In this document: positions 8,888 through 17,180 of the stretch, one piece after another
How positions within the stretch are numbered: the first letter of the stretch is position 1
Layout of the letters: each line of letters starts with the position of its first letter
Source of the DNA: a bacterium
GTDB taxonomy: Bacteria > Vulcanimicrobiota > JABDET01
Assembly: GCA_021800275.1 (NCBI GenBank)
Contig: JAJYZB010000007.1
Location: forward strand, 78,769-142,768
Length of the DNA stretch: 64,000 bases
Reading direction: 5' to 3'
The notes under the pieces: generated by a model
What the model saw: the letters and a program-made list of their open reading frames with translations, nothing else
Databases searched by the model: none
Told to the model about the DNA's origin: nothing
Position numbers and translations under genes: made by a program

Positions 8888-9239
8888 AATTGAACAAGCG
8901 GTTTTTTATGGATATCACGGAGTTTACGATGAAGAACGCAAATTAGGACAGAAATTTATCGTGGATATGGAAATTTTAGGAGATTTTCAGGAAGCAGCTG
9001 AAGAAGATAATCTTGAAAAAACGGTCAACTACGTTGAGGTTTTTCAGGTGACAAAAAAAATAGTTGAAAGAAAAAAGTTTCGACTTTTAGAAGCTCTAGC
9101 TCTCCATGTCTGTGAAGCAGTACTGAACAGGTTTAAAAACATTCAGACAGCAAAGGTTCGTATCCAGAAACCGAATGTTTCTATTTCCGGCGTTCTATCT
9201 GGTGTTACTGTTGAATTAACTCGCTCGCGGCAGAAGTGA
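8874..9239 (+). CDS. folB: Dihydroneopterin aldolase
   Basis: Makes 6-hydroxymethyl-dihydropterin from dihydroneopterin; octameric T-fold enzyme. The sequence shows 'FYGYHGVYDEERKLGQKFIV' with the conserved Tyr, His and Glu, 'VNYVEVFQVTKKIVE' in the middle and the C-terminal 'VRIQKPNVSISGVL' with the catalytic Lys. 121 residues is standard. It overlaps folP by 14 bases and is followed by folK after 19 bases, so it makes folK's substrate. Confidence 0.95.
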   Translation: MDKIKIEQAVFYGYHGVYDEERKLGQKFIVDMEILGDFQEAAEEDNLEKTVNYVEVFQVTKKIVERKKFRLLEALALHVCEAVLNRFKNIQTAKVRIQKPNVSISGVLSGVTVELTRSRQK

Positions 9240-9258
9240 TCCACCCCAAAAAATATTC

Positions 9259-9783
9259 ATGAAATTGCAGACAGTCTATATTGGTTTAGGATCAAATCTT
9301 TCTCCGCGGGTTTTTCATCTCAAAAAAGGAATATCGGGGCTGACCCAAAATGGTATAAAAATTCAAGCCATCTCATCAGTTTATCTTTCATCCCCTGTTG
9401 GATATCGGGATCAACCCAATTTTTTAAATGCTGTAGTAAAAGGAAGAACAAACCTTTCTCCCCACCATTTGATTCAAGCTCTTCTTAAAATTGAGAAAGA
9501 AAATGGAAGAGTTCGGAATTTAAAGGGAAGGGAAAGAACCCTGGATCTGGATCTGCTTCTTTATAATAGTATGTGCATGCAGACTTCTGACCTTATTTTA
9601 CCCCACCCCAGGATAACAGAGAGGAAGTTTGTTCTTATCCCGCTCCTTGAAATTGAGCCCAATTTAGCTTCTCCTGAAGGGGAATCATACCAAAAAGCCC
9701 TGCTGAATTTAAGTTTTGAGCAGGAATATCACGCTCAAACAGTAAAATGTTATCGTCATTCATGGGTCAAGCAAAATTGTTAA
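9259..9783 (+). CDS. folK: 2-amino-4-hydroxy-6-hydroxymethyldihydropteridine diphosphokinase
   Basis: Transfers diphosphate from ATP to 6-hydroxymethyl-dihydropterin, giving the folP substrate. Motifs are 'YIGLGSNLSPR' at the start, 'RTLDLDLLLYN' with the Mg-binding Asp residues, and 'LPHPRITERKFVLIPLLEI'. 174 residues is typical. It is the last folate gene. Its stop codon lies inside a TTGTTAA repeat pair that may belong to the regulation of the next gene (see findings). Confidence 0.95.
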   Translation: MKLQTVYIGLGSNLSPRVFHLKKGISGLTQNGIKIQAISSVYLSSPVGYRDQPNFLNAVVKGRTNLSPHHLIQALLKIEKENGRVRNLKGRERTLDLDLLLYNSMCMQTSDLILPHPRITERKFVLIPLLEIEPNLASPEGESYQKALLNLSFEQEYHAQTVKCYRHSWVKQNC

Positions 9784-9794
9784 AAGATTGTTAA
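9777..9794. repeat. TTGTTAA direct repeat with 11-base period
   Basis: TTGTTAA occurs at 9777-9783 and again at 9788-9794, exactly 11 bases apart, about one helical turn. The first copy covers the folK stop. The same arrangement, same spacing, occurs at 56677-56694 upstream of another low-complexity protein. It could be an operator; it could also be AT-rich chance. Confidence 0.35.
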
Positions 9795-9821
9795 TTTTTT
9801 ATTATCTTCTTGTAACATCAC

Positions 9822-9849
9822 TTTACAATTTTAAAAAATGCTTGATAAT
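9822..9849 (+). promoter_or_regulatory. Putative sigma70-type promoter
   Basis: TTTACA at 9822-9827 and GATAAT at 9844-9849, spaced by 16 bases, upstream of the Gly/Met-rich gene at 9885. The surroundings are very AT-rich and the upstream folate operon ends just before. The TTGTTAA pair lies 27 bases further upstream. Confidence 0.45.
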
Positions 9850-9884
9850 GTTAATAAGAAAATTTAAAAAGGAGGCTGAAAAAA

Positions 9885-11162
9885 ATGGGTGGAATGACAG
9901 GTGGTTTTGGAATAGGGCAGGGAGGAGGGTTTAGTCCTCTGAGTTTTATGGGTGGATATGGGTTAGGTTCTATAAGTGGATTAATGGGTGGAATGATGAT
10001 GGGGGGTGGAGGAATGCTCGGAGGAATGGGAGGCGGGATGGGAATGATGCTTCCTATGATGATGATGGGGGGGCTGTCCATGCTGCCTATGATGATGATG
10101 ATGGGTGGAATGTTTGGTCAGGGACAGCAAGCGGCTGGCAGTGGGTATCCTGGTGGGTACGGCGGCGGGTACGGCGGGTATCCTGGTGGATATGGCGGCG
10201 GAATCCCTGGCGGATACGGATATGGGTGTGCTGAGGGGTATGGCGGGTACGGCGGTGGAATCCCTGGCGGATACGGTGGGTATCCTCCAGTTGCCCAATG
10301 TCCAGTAGGGTGGGGTGGACCTCCTCAGAATTCAGGCAATTGCTGCTGTGATCCTCAACAGGGTGGGGGCTGTGGATGTGGAGGAAATGAATTTCCTTCC
10401 CCAGAGAGCGGAAATTTGAACAATAATCCTCAAAACAAAACCGTTAGTTATACAGATGGCAATGGGTATAAAATTACCACCAACTACTCGAATGGCACTT
10501 ATCCACAGGTTCAAATTTTTAATCCTCAAGGAAAACTTTTAACAACTGAAAGTGGTGATCCCCATGAATCTCTGGGTTCAGGAGTCAAAGACTTGAATGG
10601 TGGAGTGGAAAGTGATTGGACGAAAAGTGGGCGCCAGTTGATACTTCCTGATGGAACAGTTGTCAGTATGTCTGCTGATGGAAATATCCCTTCACCTGGA
10701 CATACAGGAGGAATTACAGGGGTTAACATCTATGATCAAAATGGTGGTGAAGCGGTTCAGGAAAGTGGATTCAATACGGGAAATCCGACCATCAATGAAA
10801 CCAATAATCCCTATGCCATTGCTCAAGGAGAAAACAACATTAACTGGAATAATGCTGCAGCTATTGGCCAGAACTGCAATGGACAATATACCTTTGAACA
10901 GTTGCAGTCTCGCGATGTTCCAGTAGGTCCTGCCCCTGCTCCTGGTCAACCACAACCTCAACCACAACCTCAGCCACAGCAGAACAAACCAGGAGCTCCT
11001 ATCTGGTCATGGCTCCTGTGCCCACCGGCTGCTCTAGGGTATGATGTTGTTGAACATGCTGGTGTCGGTTCAGGAATTGACAACTTCTTCGGAAATGTTG
11101 GTTCTGGCATCAGCAGCGGAGCAAGCTGGCTGTGGAATCATAGTCTAGGCGCAACGTTCTAA
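9885..11162 (+). CDS. Gly/Met-rich protein with DUF1521-like (metal-induced autocleavage) region
   Basis: 425 residues in distinct parts. Residues 1-~85 are Gly/Met-rich with runs of Met; ~85-145 are repeats of Gly-Tyr-Pro/Gly-Gly; then comes a Cys-rich patch ('NCCCDPQQGGGCGCGG'). Residues ~185-290 carry 'YTDGNGYKITT', 'SGDPHESLG' and 'RQLILPDGTVVSMSADG', resembling DUF1521 domains, in which a GD-PH bond self-cleaves when Ca2+ binds. The matching Asp-Pro here is D225-P226. A Pro-Gln repeat and a short Gly/Ser-rich tail follow. No classical signal peptide. Strong ribosome binding site (GGAGG 9 bases before ATG), own promoter and a strong terminator, so it is a single-gene unit. Function unknown; secreted or surface protein is a guess. 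Confidence 0.6.
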   Translation: MGGMTGGFGIGQGGGFSPLSFMGGYGLGSISGLMGGMMMGGGGMLGGMGGGMGMMLPMMMMGGLSMLPMMMMMGGMFGQGQQAAGSGYPGGYGGGYGGYPGGYGGGIPGGYGYGCAEGYGGYGGGIPGGYGGYPPVAQCPVGWGGPPQNSGNCCCDPQQGGGCGCGGNEFPSPESGNLNNNPQNKTVSYTDGNGYKITTNYSNGTYPQVQIFNPQGKLLTTESGDPHESLGSGVKDLNGGVESDWTKSGRQLILPDGTVVSMSADGNIPSPGHTGGITGVNIYDQNGGEAVQESGFNTGNPTINETNNPYAIAQGENNINWNNAAAIGQNCNGQYTFEQLQSRDVPVGPAPAPGQPQPQPQPQPQQNKPGAPIWSWLLCPPAALGYDVVEHAGVGSGIDNFFGNVGSGISSGASWLWNHSLGATF

Positions 11163-11184
11163 GTTTTACAAATAGCAAATTGAT

Positions 11185-11217
11185 AAAGGGCTCTTATTCA
11201 GAGCCCTTTTCTTTTTT
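11185..11217 (+). terminator. Rho-independent terminator
   Basis: Perfect 10-bp stem AAAGGGCTCT / AGAGCCCTTT with a 5-base loop, followed by TCTTTTTT. It lies 22 bases after the stop of the Gly/Met-rich gene and ends that transcript. Confidence 0.93.
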
Positions 11218-11306
11218 GGAAGGGACCGCATCCTCACTAAGCTTCCACAAAAAATTGTAGTTCTTAAGAGAAGGAATTTTTAACAGCCCATTGAAAAGAA
11301 AAAATC

Positions 11307-12863
11307 ATGGATCCCGAAAAAGTTGAATTATTAGATTACTGCAGCGAACTGCTGAATGGAAAAGAGTCTGCAGAAGGGCTTGCTAAAGCTATAGCAGTCA
11401 ATAGAGAAAAAACTCTAAAATTAAAAAAAGACTTTAATGATGGAGTATCTCAGAGAAATCAAGAAGTTCAGTCGAAATGTCACAATGAAATTCATGAAGC
11501 TGAAGAAGCTCTGAATTTTTATTTGGAAAGCTTAAATATCCTTGAAAAATATGTCAAAGATTCAAAACGTCAGGTTTTACTAAGAGGAATGGAATCTGTG
11601 AGAAGGGGATTGGTCTCCATGACGAATTCCTTTTTTCGTTATCAATTAGCGGCCATGGTGGCTGAAGGTCCTACTGATATGCCGAATTATAATCTCTTGT
11701 TCCAATCAGTCAAAAAATATCAAGAGAATACGGGGACTAAACAAGAAGTTTTAGATTGGATTAAAGCCATGAAGTTTTCTGTAGAGCAAATGAAACCTGC
11801 TTTTGAAAAGAACAAGAAACTTGAAACCATTCAGAGGTTTTTGCATGTCTTAGATAAACATCAGGAAACATTAACAAATATTGAACAGAACCTTCAAAAA
11901 AACCAGCCAGTCAATGACCTTATGGAACAATTTAAAGAAAATTGTGAAATGCTCAGAGAAGTCCAAAACCCGGCGGTCATGGAGATTTTAAGTTCTGGTC
12001 CAACTCATTCTATAACAGCCAATGTTATGATTCATACGACCAGAATGTTTATAGAAAGAACAGCTAATTACGATCAATTTACTGCGGCTTTGAATTCTCT
12101 GGAAGGGGAGTATCAATATTTCAAAAAACAGCTCGAAATTATACATTCCTCAGGAGTTAATGCCTCGAAAGAGCTGGCCGAAGAAGCTCTAAAACACATG
12201 GAAATTTATGGCCAGGCTGTCGAATATTTCCATCATTATCAAGAAACTTTTGACGTTGAATTTCTTAGAAGAGGAGTTTTAACTTTAGAAGAAGCTATGA
12301 AAAAACTTTACGAAACTTCTAAAACGGTTTTTGAATTAGGGGATCGCGAAGGAAAAGTTCCCTGTGTCCGCTGCCAGCATTATAATCCCAGTGATAGAAA
12401 GACTTGTGAAAAATGCGGAGCTGTTTTAGTTAAAAGCATTGAAGATAAAGCTCAGCAGTTAGACGATGAAATTCGGCAGATTTTACTGGAAATGCCTGCC
12501 ACTGAAAACATTAGAAAAATTTTAGAGGCGGGAGATAATATCATTCAAGGAAATATTAGTAAAGAAGAGTTTTCCAGCGCTGTTGATTGGATGGATGGCG
12601 TTGTTCAAGATAATTGGAAACCTATAGAAGAAGCTAAGAAAAAAGAGAAACTCTCACAGGTTGAAGAAGAAGCTTATTTACAGTTCTCTTCAGGAGTCAG
12701 GACATTAAAAGAAGGTCTTTCTAAATATCGGCAGTATTTAGAAACAGAAAATACATCCTTTATTAAAGAAGGAGCAAGATTAATTCTATTGGGCGCATAC
12801 AATGTTTTCCAATTTCAGAAAAAAGCTCCTCAAATTGCCAAAAAAGTAAGTTCTGACAAGTGA
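11307..12863 (+). CDS. Hypothetical coiled-coil protein with internal zinc ribbon
   Basis: 518 residues, largely charged alpha-helix with Glu/Lys-rich heptad-like stretches. A zinc-ribbon motif lies at residues 353-370 (C353-x2-C356 and C367-x2-C370; 'CVRCQHYNPSDRKTCEKCG'). No signal peptide or membrane segment, so cytoplasmic. I do not recognise the family. The ATG at 11307 has only a weak purine-rich site (GAAAAG). It stands alone, after a terminator, and converges on the YcaO gene with a 25-base gap. Confidence 0.75.
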   Translation: MDPEKVELLDYCSELLNGKESAEGLAKAIAVNREKTLKLKKDFNDGVSQRNQEVQSKCHNEIHEAEEALNFYLESLNILEKYVKDSKRQVLLRGMESVRRGLVSMTNSFFRYQLAAMVAEGPTDMPNYNLLFQSVKKYQENTGTKQEVLDWIKAMKFSVEQMKPAFEKNKKLETIQRFLHVLDKHQETLTNIEQNLQKNQPVNDLMEQFKENCEMLREVQNPAVMEILSSGPTHSITANVMIHTTRMFIERTANYDQFTAALNSLEGEYQYFKKQLEIIHSSGVNASKELAEEALKHMEIYGQAVEYFHHYQETFDVEFLRRGVLTLEEAMKKLYETSKTVFELGDREGKVPCVRCQHYNPSDRKTCEKCGAVLVKSIEDKAQQLDDEIRQILLEMPATENIRKILEAGDNIIQGNISKEEFSSAVDWMDGVVQDNWKPIEEAKKKEKLSQVEEEAYLQFSSGVRTLKEGLSKYRQYLETENTSFIKEGARLILLGAYNVFQFQKKAPQIAKKVSSDK

Positions 12864-12888
12864 GGAACATTCGTATTTTGTAAGTTTC

Positions 12889-14169
12889 CTACGAAAAAGG
12901 GTGGGGAACACGAAAAAGATCTTTTTCCGCTGTCGGTTTAGGAGAAAGCCCCATTTTATACAAATAATCATAAAGCCGCTTATTTTTAAGAGTTTCCATT
13001 AAATAGCCGCTGTGCAGTGGCTGCAGTCCTGGTATTATCACTTTGGCAACTTTTAACCCCTGTTGGTCAGCTTCTTCATTGGTAATATCAACATAAATAA
13101 CTTGATATCCTTTATTTTTTAAAATTGAGACAACTTGCTCAAGATCTTGAGCAAGATTACCAGTGGAAGTATTGATAAGGGAATTTAAATCACGGATCAT
13201 GGATGAAGAATCCAAAAAGGAAACATAAGGTTGGAAATCTTCTCTAAAAGTAAGGGCAACATGATCTTCAAAAGTCTTAACTCTCTGAAAAGCTTCTTTA
13301 ATAGGAGTGTGCAGTATCTCTTTTTTATTTTTCTCTGGCGAACGGATTAAAGAGTTTCTCAAACAAGCAGCTTCAAGAAGTGCGTGCTGCAGGGCTCGAT
13401 TTGAATCAAGCCCTGCAGATGAGCTTACGCAAATTGGGGGTCCTTTCCCATATTTTTGACGCAGTGTTACCAGAAACGCAGGAATCCTTAAATCTGTTGT
13501 CATGTCCACAACTTTCCATATTAAATGAATTTTATTAAATTTTTCTTTAAAAAGGATGGCTAATGGATGATCTGGGGGTTGTTCAAGATCAATTTTGGGC
13601 ATAGTTAACTTATTCAGCCACAGAAGAGTAAAAGCATCTCTTTCAATGACTTCATAAATTCCAGCCAGGAGCGCCTGTTCTAGAGTTACACCTGCCGCAT
13701 GTCCTGAGGAGTTTCCCCAAAAAATTAAGGGTTCATCTTCCAGTCTCTGGCGGTATATCTTGACATATTGGTAGGGAACCCAGATATCTTCACGCTCGGT
13801 TAAAGAGCTGCCTTTTATCCATCGGACCCTGGTCTTTTCAGTAAAAGGTTCGCAGATAAAACCAGACTGCTGAAATTGAGATAAAGAATAACTAGGCAGG
13901 TCTTCAGGATGGACAGCCTTTTCTTTTAAATCTTTCCAGGATGTTAAAGGCAGATCTTCAATTAAAAGTTCAAAAGCGCAAATATGTTCTATGATTTCAG
14001 AAAGGCATTTTTGATAGGCTTCAGGTCTAGAGTAAGCTTTCCCTGAACCTGCCACCCAGGTTTCCGGATAATGATATTTATAATTTCCTTTAACAAATCC
14101 AGTTCCACCATAAGTAAAAATAATGGGTTCTCCAAATACTGGAGGGATTTCCACAATTTCTTTTATCAT
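12889..14169 (-). CDS. YcaO-domain protein
   Basis: YcaO enzymes use ATP to activate a peptide backbone amide, making azolines, thioamides or amidines in ribosomal peptides, or act on other proteins. Seen: 'GSGKAYSRPEAYQKCLSEII' (residues ~41-60) and 'AAGVTLEQALLAGIYEVIER' (~158-177), the two helical motifs carrying the ATP/Mg residues, then 'ICVSSSAGLDSNRALQHALL'. The C-terminus ends in a Pro-rich tail, 'RVPHPFS', as in cyclodehydratase-type YcaOs. No E1-like/ocin-ThiF partner, TfuA or dehydrogenase gene is adjacent. The subtype and substrate remain open. Confidence 0.85.
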   Translation of the reverse strand: MIKEIVEIPPVFGEPIIFTYGGTGFVKGNYKYHYPETWVAGSGKAYSRPEAYQKCLSEIIEHICAFELLIEDLPLTSWKDLKEKAVHPEDLPSYSLSQFQQSGFICEPFTEKTRVRWIKGSSLTEREDIWVPYQYVKIYRQRLEDEPLIFWGNSSGHAAGVTLEQALLAGIYEVIERDAFTLLWLNKLTMPKIDLEQPPDHPLAILFKEKFNKIHLIWKVVDMTTDLRIPAFLVTLRQKYGKGPPICVSSSAGLDSNRALQHALLEAACLRNSLIRSPEKNKKEILHTPIKEAFQRVKTFEDHVALTFREDFQPYVSFLDSSSMIRDLNSLINTSTGNLAQDLEQVVSILKNKGYQVIYVDITNEEADQQGLKVAKVIIPGLQPLHSGYLMETLKNKRLYDYLYKMGLSPKPTAEKDLFRVPHPFS

Positions 14170-14472
14170 CTATTATTGAGAGGCAGTAGGCGACTATTCC
14201 TCTTCAAACCCCTGCTTTGTAGAAACTCGCAGAGATGACATACCCATCATAATCCCGATAATCTTCTCTCTGCTTCACATTCAGAAATTCGTACATTATT
14301 ATAAAAATACCTTTGAAATTAGGAGTTAAACGGTGATCCAGCCCTTTAGCAAACAGACATATTACTTCGCCAAATATTTCTTTGGCGAAGTAGATTTAAA
14401 TGCTCTTAGCGGTTCCTTGATTTTGTCGAAAAGAATCTCTCTGCGAACAGATGACATATATTATTTTTCTGA
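14170..14472. other. Intergenic region with one perfect hairpin
   Basis: 303 bases between two minus-strand genes. I see no open frame with a ribosome binding site. It holds the hairpin at 14363-14392 and a short AGATGACATA word at two places about 220 bases apart. It probably contains the YcaO promoter on the minus strand, but no clear -35/-10 pair stands out. Confidence 0.6.
14363..14392. repeat. 12-bp perfect inverted repeat
   Basis: TACTTCGCCAAA / TTTGGCGAAGTA with a 6-base loop. No T-run follows on either strand, so it is not a classical terminator. It may be an RNA hairpin downstream of the Uma2 gene, or a protein-binding palindrome. Confidence 0.7.
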
Positions 14473-15042
14473 CTAGGACTCGAAAACATAAATAAGGTTC
14501 AGAATGAATCCTGAGAGTTCTGGACCTAAATCCACACTGGTTGGCTTAATAATCAACTGAGGCTTCTGGTTAGGGCGATAAATTTCAACAGAACGCTGGA
14601 AGGGGTCAATAAGAACACCAATTCTCGCCCCATTCGAAAGATAGACCAACATTTTTTTCTGGAGTTCCTCGAGCGACTGACTAACAGAGAGAATCTCAAA
14701 AACAGCATCAGGGCAGAAAGGTCCAAATCCCTGGCGCTCTTTTGGAGTAAGGGCATTCCATCTTTCTTTTTTAACCCAGGAAGCATCTGGAGATAAAACT
14801 GAACCATCTGAAAGCCGGAATCCAGTAGAAGAATCGAAAACAACACCCGATTTTACCCCTCGGTTCCAAAGGCTTAATTGGGTATGCACCTCACTGCTGA
14901 CCCGCCCCCTTTCTGCCCCTGTTGGGGTCACAACCAGTTCCCCTTTTTGGGTCCGCTCAAATTGATACCCAGGGTTTCGTTCAGAAAGTTTAAGGAGATC
15001 TTCATCTGTTACTGTCCATACCGAGTTTATCGTAATTCCCAT
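14473..15042 (-). CDS. Uma2-family (DUF820) putative restriction-endonuclease-fold protein
   Basis: 189 residues, the usual length for Uma2 proteins, which have a PD-(D/E)xK nuclease fold and unknown role. Seen: 'YQFERTQKGELVVTPTG' at the N-terminus, 'SPDASWVKKERW' (the active-site Asp), 'CPDAVFEILSVSQSLEELQKKMLVYLSNGARIGVLIDP' split over positions ~108-145 with the Glu and a later Lys, and the C-terminal beta-strand 'RSVEIYRP'. Such genes are common in multiple copies in Cyanobacteria and filamentous bacteria. It stands alone with no methylase partner. Confidence 0.88.
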   Translation of the reverse strand: MGITINSVWTVTDEDLLKLSERNPGYQFERTQKGELVVTPTGAERGRVSSEVHTQLSLWNRGVKSGVVFDSSTGFRLSDGSVLSPDASWVKKERWNALTPKERQGFGPFCPDAVFEILSVSQSLEELQKKMLVYLSNGARIGVLIDPFQRSVEIYRPNQKPQLIIKPTSVDLGPELSGFILNLIYVFES

Positions 15043-15198
15043 AAGAATTCACCTTTTAGGTAAAATGTTCTTTAAAAATGAGCAAAATCCTGGGTTTTAG
15101 GATTTCCCATGTCCAGCAAGATTTTATGTTTGGTTTCTACTGGATTATGTCTAAATTGTCAACGCATTTCTGACAGATTTAGAACAATTTTGCCAATG

Positions 15199-16008
15199 TT
15201 AAAACCCGAAAATAGAATTGTTCTCATCACCAGAGTGAGGAGCAGCGTTGCTGAGAACAGAAAGATGGGTCAAAGCCTGTTTTATTAGGTCAGGAGTAAT
15301 ATGCTTTAGAATGCTCATTTTAGAATAAAATTGACCGATAAACACTTCTCGAAGATTTGAATAAACTTTTATCGAGTTCTTGTTAAAATAAAGTCGAGAA
15401 ATGGGTAATAATTCAAATATACTGTTAATCTCTTTTTTATAAGCAGGAACTTTTAAGTAAGAACGAGCAGCGGTCTGGTCTTTAGCAGAGATGAAATATT
15501 TTCGGTCAAACTCCATATCTCCAATTTCTACTTCATGCTCCAGAGAAAGCGATTTTCCGACTTCGTCTAGAACGTTTTCTTTTCGAATTGAAAGTTCTTC
15601 TGGTAAATTAGAAGGGGAATCAGGACTCAACAAAAAATCAATGATGATATGATAATAATATTGATTGTCATGAGTAAATTCTATGGTATAATGGTTTCCC
15701 TGAAAATTTCCTGAAAGAGTCACCCTGAGGTTGAAAAATGCCCATGATGTTTTATCCTGAGAGATTGATGCATTCAAATCAGAGGCTAAATCGCGAAAAA
15801 ATTTTTTCCAATATCCAGAGCCTAGCAGCACCGCTAACAACAAAATTGCTGTGCATACAAAGCCAATAATCCATCCAAAAAAATAACCATAGACTAGTAA
15901 TAGTAAAATTCCTCCAAGAGATACTGCAAAGGTAACAATGATCAGCAAAACTATAAAAACATCGCTGATTTTTCTATGGCTTTTTACAGACTTATCTGGG
16001 AACGGCAC
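15199..16008 (-). CDS. Hypothetical protein with two N-terminal membrane helices
   Basis: About 269 residues. Two hydrophobic helices lie near residues 16-40 and 44-65 ('VFIVLLIIVTFAVSLGGILL' and 'WIIGFVCTAILLLAVLLGSG'), followed by a ~200-residue soluble domain rich in beta-strands and aromatic residues. I do not recognise the family. The open frame starts at 16050, but a GTG at 16008 has GGAG 5 bases upstream and reduces the overlap with anmK to 25 bases, so I chose it. It is probably co-transcribed with anmK. Confidence 0.65.
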   Translation of the reverse strand: MPFPDKSVKSHRKISDVFIVLLIIVTFAVSLGGILLLLVYGYFFGWIIGFVCTAILLLAVLLGSGYWKKFFRDLASDLNASISQDKTSWAFFNLRVTLSGNFQGNHYTIEFTHDNQYYYHIIIDFLLSPDSPSNLPEELSIRKENVLDEVGKSLSLEHEVEIGDMEFDRKYFISAKDQTAARSYLKVPAYKKEINSIFELLPISRLYFNKNSIKVYSNLREVFIGQFYSKMSILKHITPDLIKQALTHLSVLSNAAPHSGDENNSIFGF

Positions 16009-17180
16009 TGCAGCTCCTTGACAAGTGAAATCTTCCCTAAGATACAGCATTTTTCAGCTCCTGTAACTTGAGGAACATTTGAAGGTTTTCCACTCAGAGT
16101 CTCATAAGCTAAAATAGCAAAACAAAGCGCTTCTTTTGCTTTTGAAGGAATTCCTAATTTTTCTAAAGAATAAACTGAAATTTTGTGACTGAATGTCTCT
16201 TTAACCTTTTTCTGCAACATTTTCATTAAGGTTAAATTTTTCACCCCTCCCCCACTCACATAAATTTCATCTATCTGACTGGCATATCGTAATAAATGGA
16301 GGACTACAGACTCAGCAGTAAAAGCTGCGGCTGTCGCTAATAGGTCTTCGATAGCAAGTTTTTTTCTCAGCAGCTTATGGACAAGCTCTTTTCCAAACCA
16401 ACTTTTTTCTGCAGATTTCGGAATTTTTTTTTGTATAAATGGATGGCTTAAAAGTTCTTTTAAAATTTTTTGATCTACTTTTCCTTTTGAAGCAAGTCTT
16501 CCATCTACATCGCAAGAAATTCTCCCCTTAAATTTTTTCTGAACAAGAGAATCTAACAGTCCATTTCCTGGTCCTGTATCTCCGGCTGTAATTTCGGACA
16601 GCTTTCCTCCAGGGGGAAGATAAGTAAAATTAGCAATCCCCCCTAAATTCAGCAGCGCCCTTCCTTTTTTTGGATGAGTGAAGAGCAGCCAATCCACATA
16701 AGGAACAAGGGGAGCTCCTTCCCCACCACAAGCTATATCTGCGGCTCGAAAATCGCTGACTGTCAAAATTGTCGTTTTTTGAGCAATCACACTCCCCTCC
16801 CCTATCTGAAAAGTAAAAGGGGGTTGATTTTCTGCTACGCTGGAAGGGGGCTGATGGTAAAGGGTTTGCCCATGAGATCCAATAAAAGCAATTGAATCTG
16901 GAGAAATTCTTTCTTTTTTTAAAAGTTTTAAAACAGCTTGAGCAAATTGTTCTCCAATTTCCATATTTAATTCCCCAATTTCTTTAAGCTGAGTTTTGGG
17001 AGACAACGCATTTAAAATTCTAGTCCGAATTTTACGGGAATAAGGGAAAGCAAAAAAAGCTTTCAGCTCCACTTTAAAAGGAATTTGAGTAATTTTTACA
17101 AGGGCAGCATCAATTCCATCTGCTGACGTCCCTGACATTAACCCAATGCCAAAAATTTTATTTCCTCCGAGAAAAATCAT
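15984..17180 (-). CDS. anmK: Anhydro-N-acetylmuramic acid kinase
   Basis: Phosphorylates and opens anhydroMurNAc during recycling of cell-wall muropeptides. Actin-like ATPase fold: 'IGLMSGTSADGIDAAL' near the N-terminus, 'IGSHGQTLYHQPP', 'VSDFRAADIACGGEGAPLVP', 'LNLGGIANFTYLPP', 'AGDTGPGNGLLD' and 'YVSGGGVKN' are all family signatures. The frame opens at 17219; the ATG at 17180 gives a more family-like N-terminus. A GGAGG lies at 17164-17168 inside the gene, 7 bases before an ATT codon, probably by chance from Gly-Gly codons. Length ~398 is normal (370-400). Confidence 0.93.
   Translation of the reverse strand: MIFLGGNKIFGIGLMSGTSADGIDAALVKITQIPFKVELKAFFAFPYSRKIRTRILNALSPKTQLKEIGELNMEIGEQFAQAVLKLLKKERISPDSIAFIGSHGQTLYHQPPSSVAENQPPFTFQIGEGSVIAQKTTILTVSDFRAADIACGGEGAPLVPYVDWLLFTHPKKGRALLNLGGIANFTYLPPGGKLSEITAGDTGPGNGLLDSLVQKKFKGRISCDVDGRLASKGKVDQKILKELLSHPFIQKKIPKSAEKSWFGKELVHKLLRKKLAIEDLLATAAAFTAESVVLHLLRYASQIDEIYVSGGGVKNLTLMKMLQKKVKETFSHKISVYSLEKLGIPSKAKEALCFAILAYETLSGKPSNVPQVTGAEKCCILGKISLVKELQCRSQISL

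Noticed and set aside
10141..10290. Short GGTGGGTAC-like repeats that might suggest a CRISPR or VNTR
   Set aside because: They are in frame with Gly-Tyr-Pro codons and have no unique spacers; coding repeats only.
9885..10308. Long frames on both strands inside the Gly-rich repeats
   Set aside because: Repetitive GGX codons keep several frames open; only the + frame from 9885 has a ribosome binding site, promoter and terminator.
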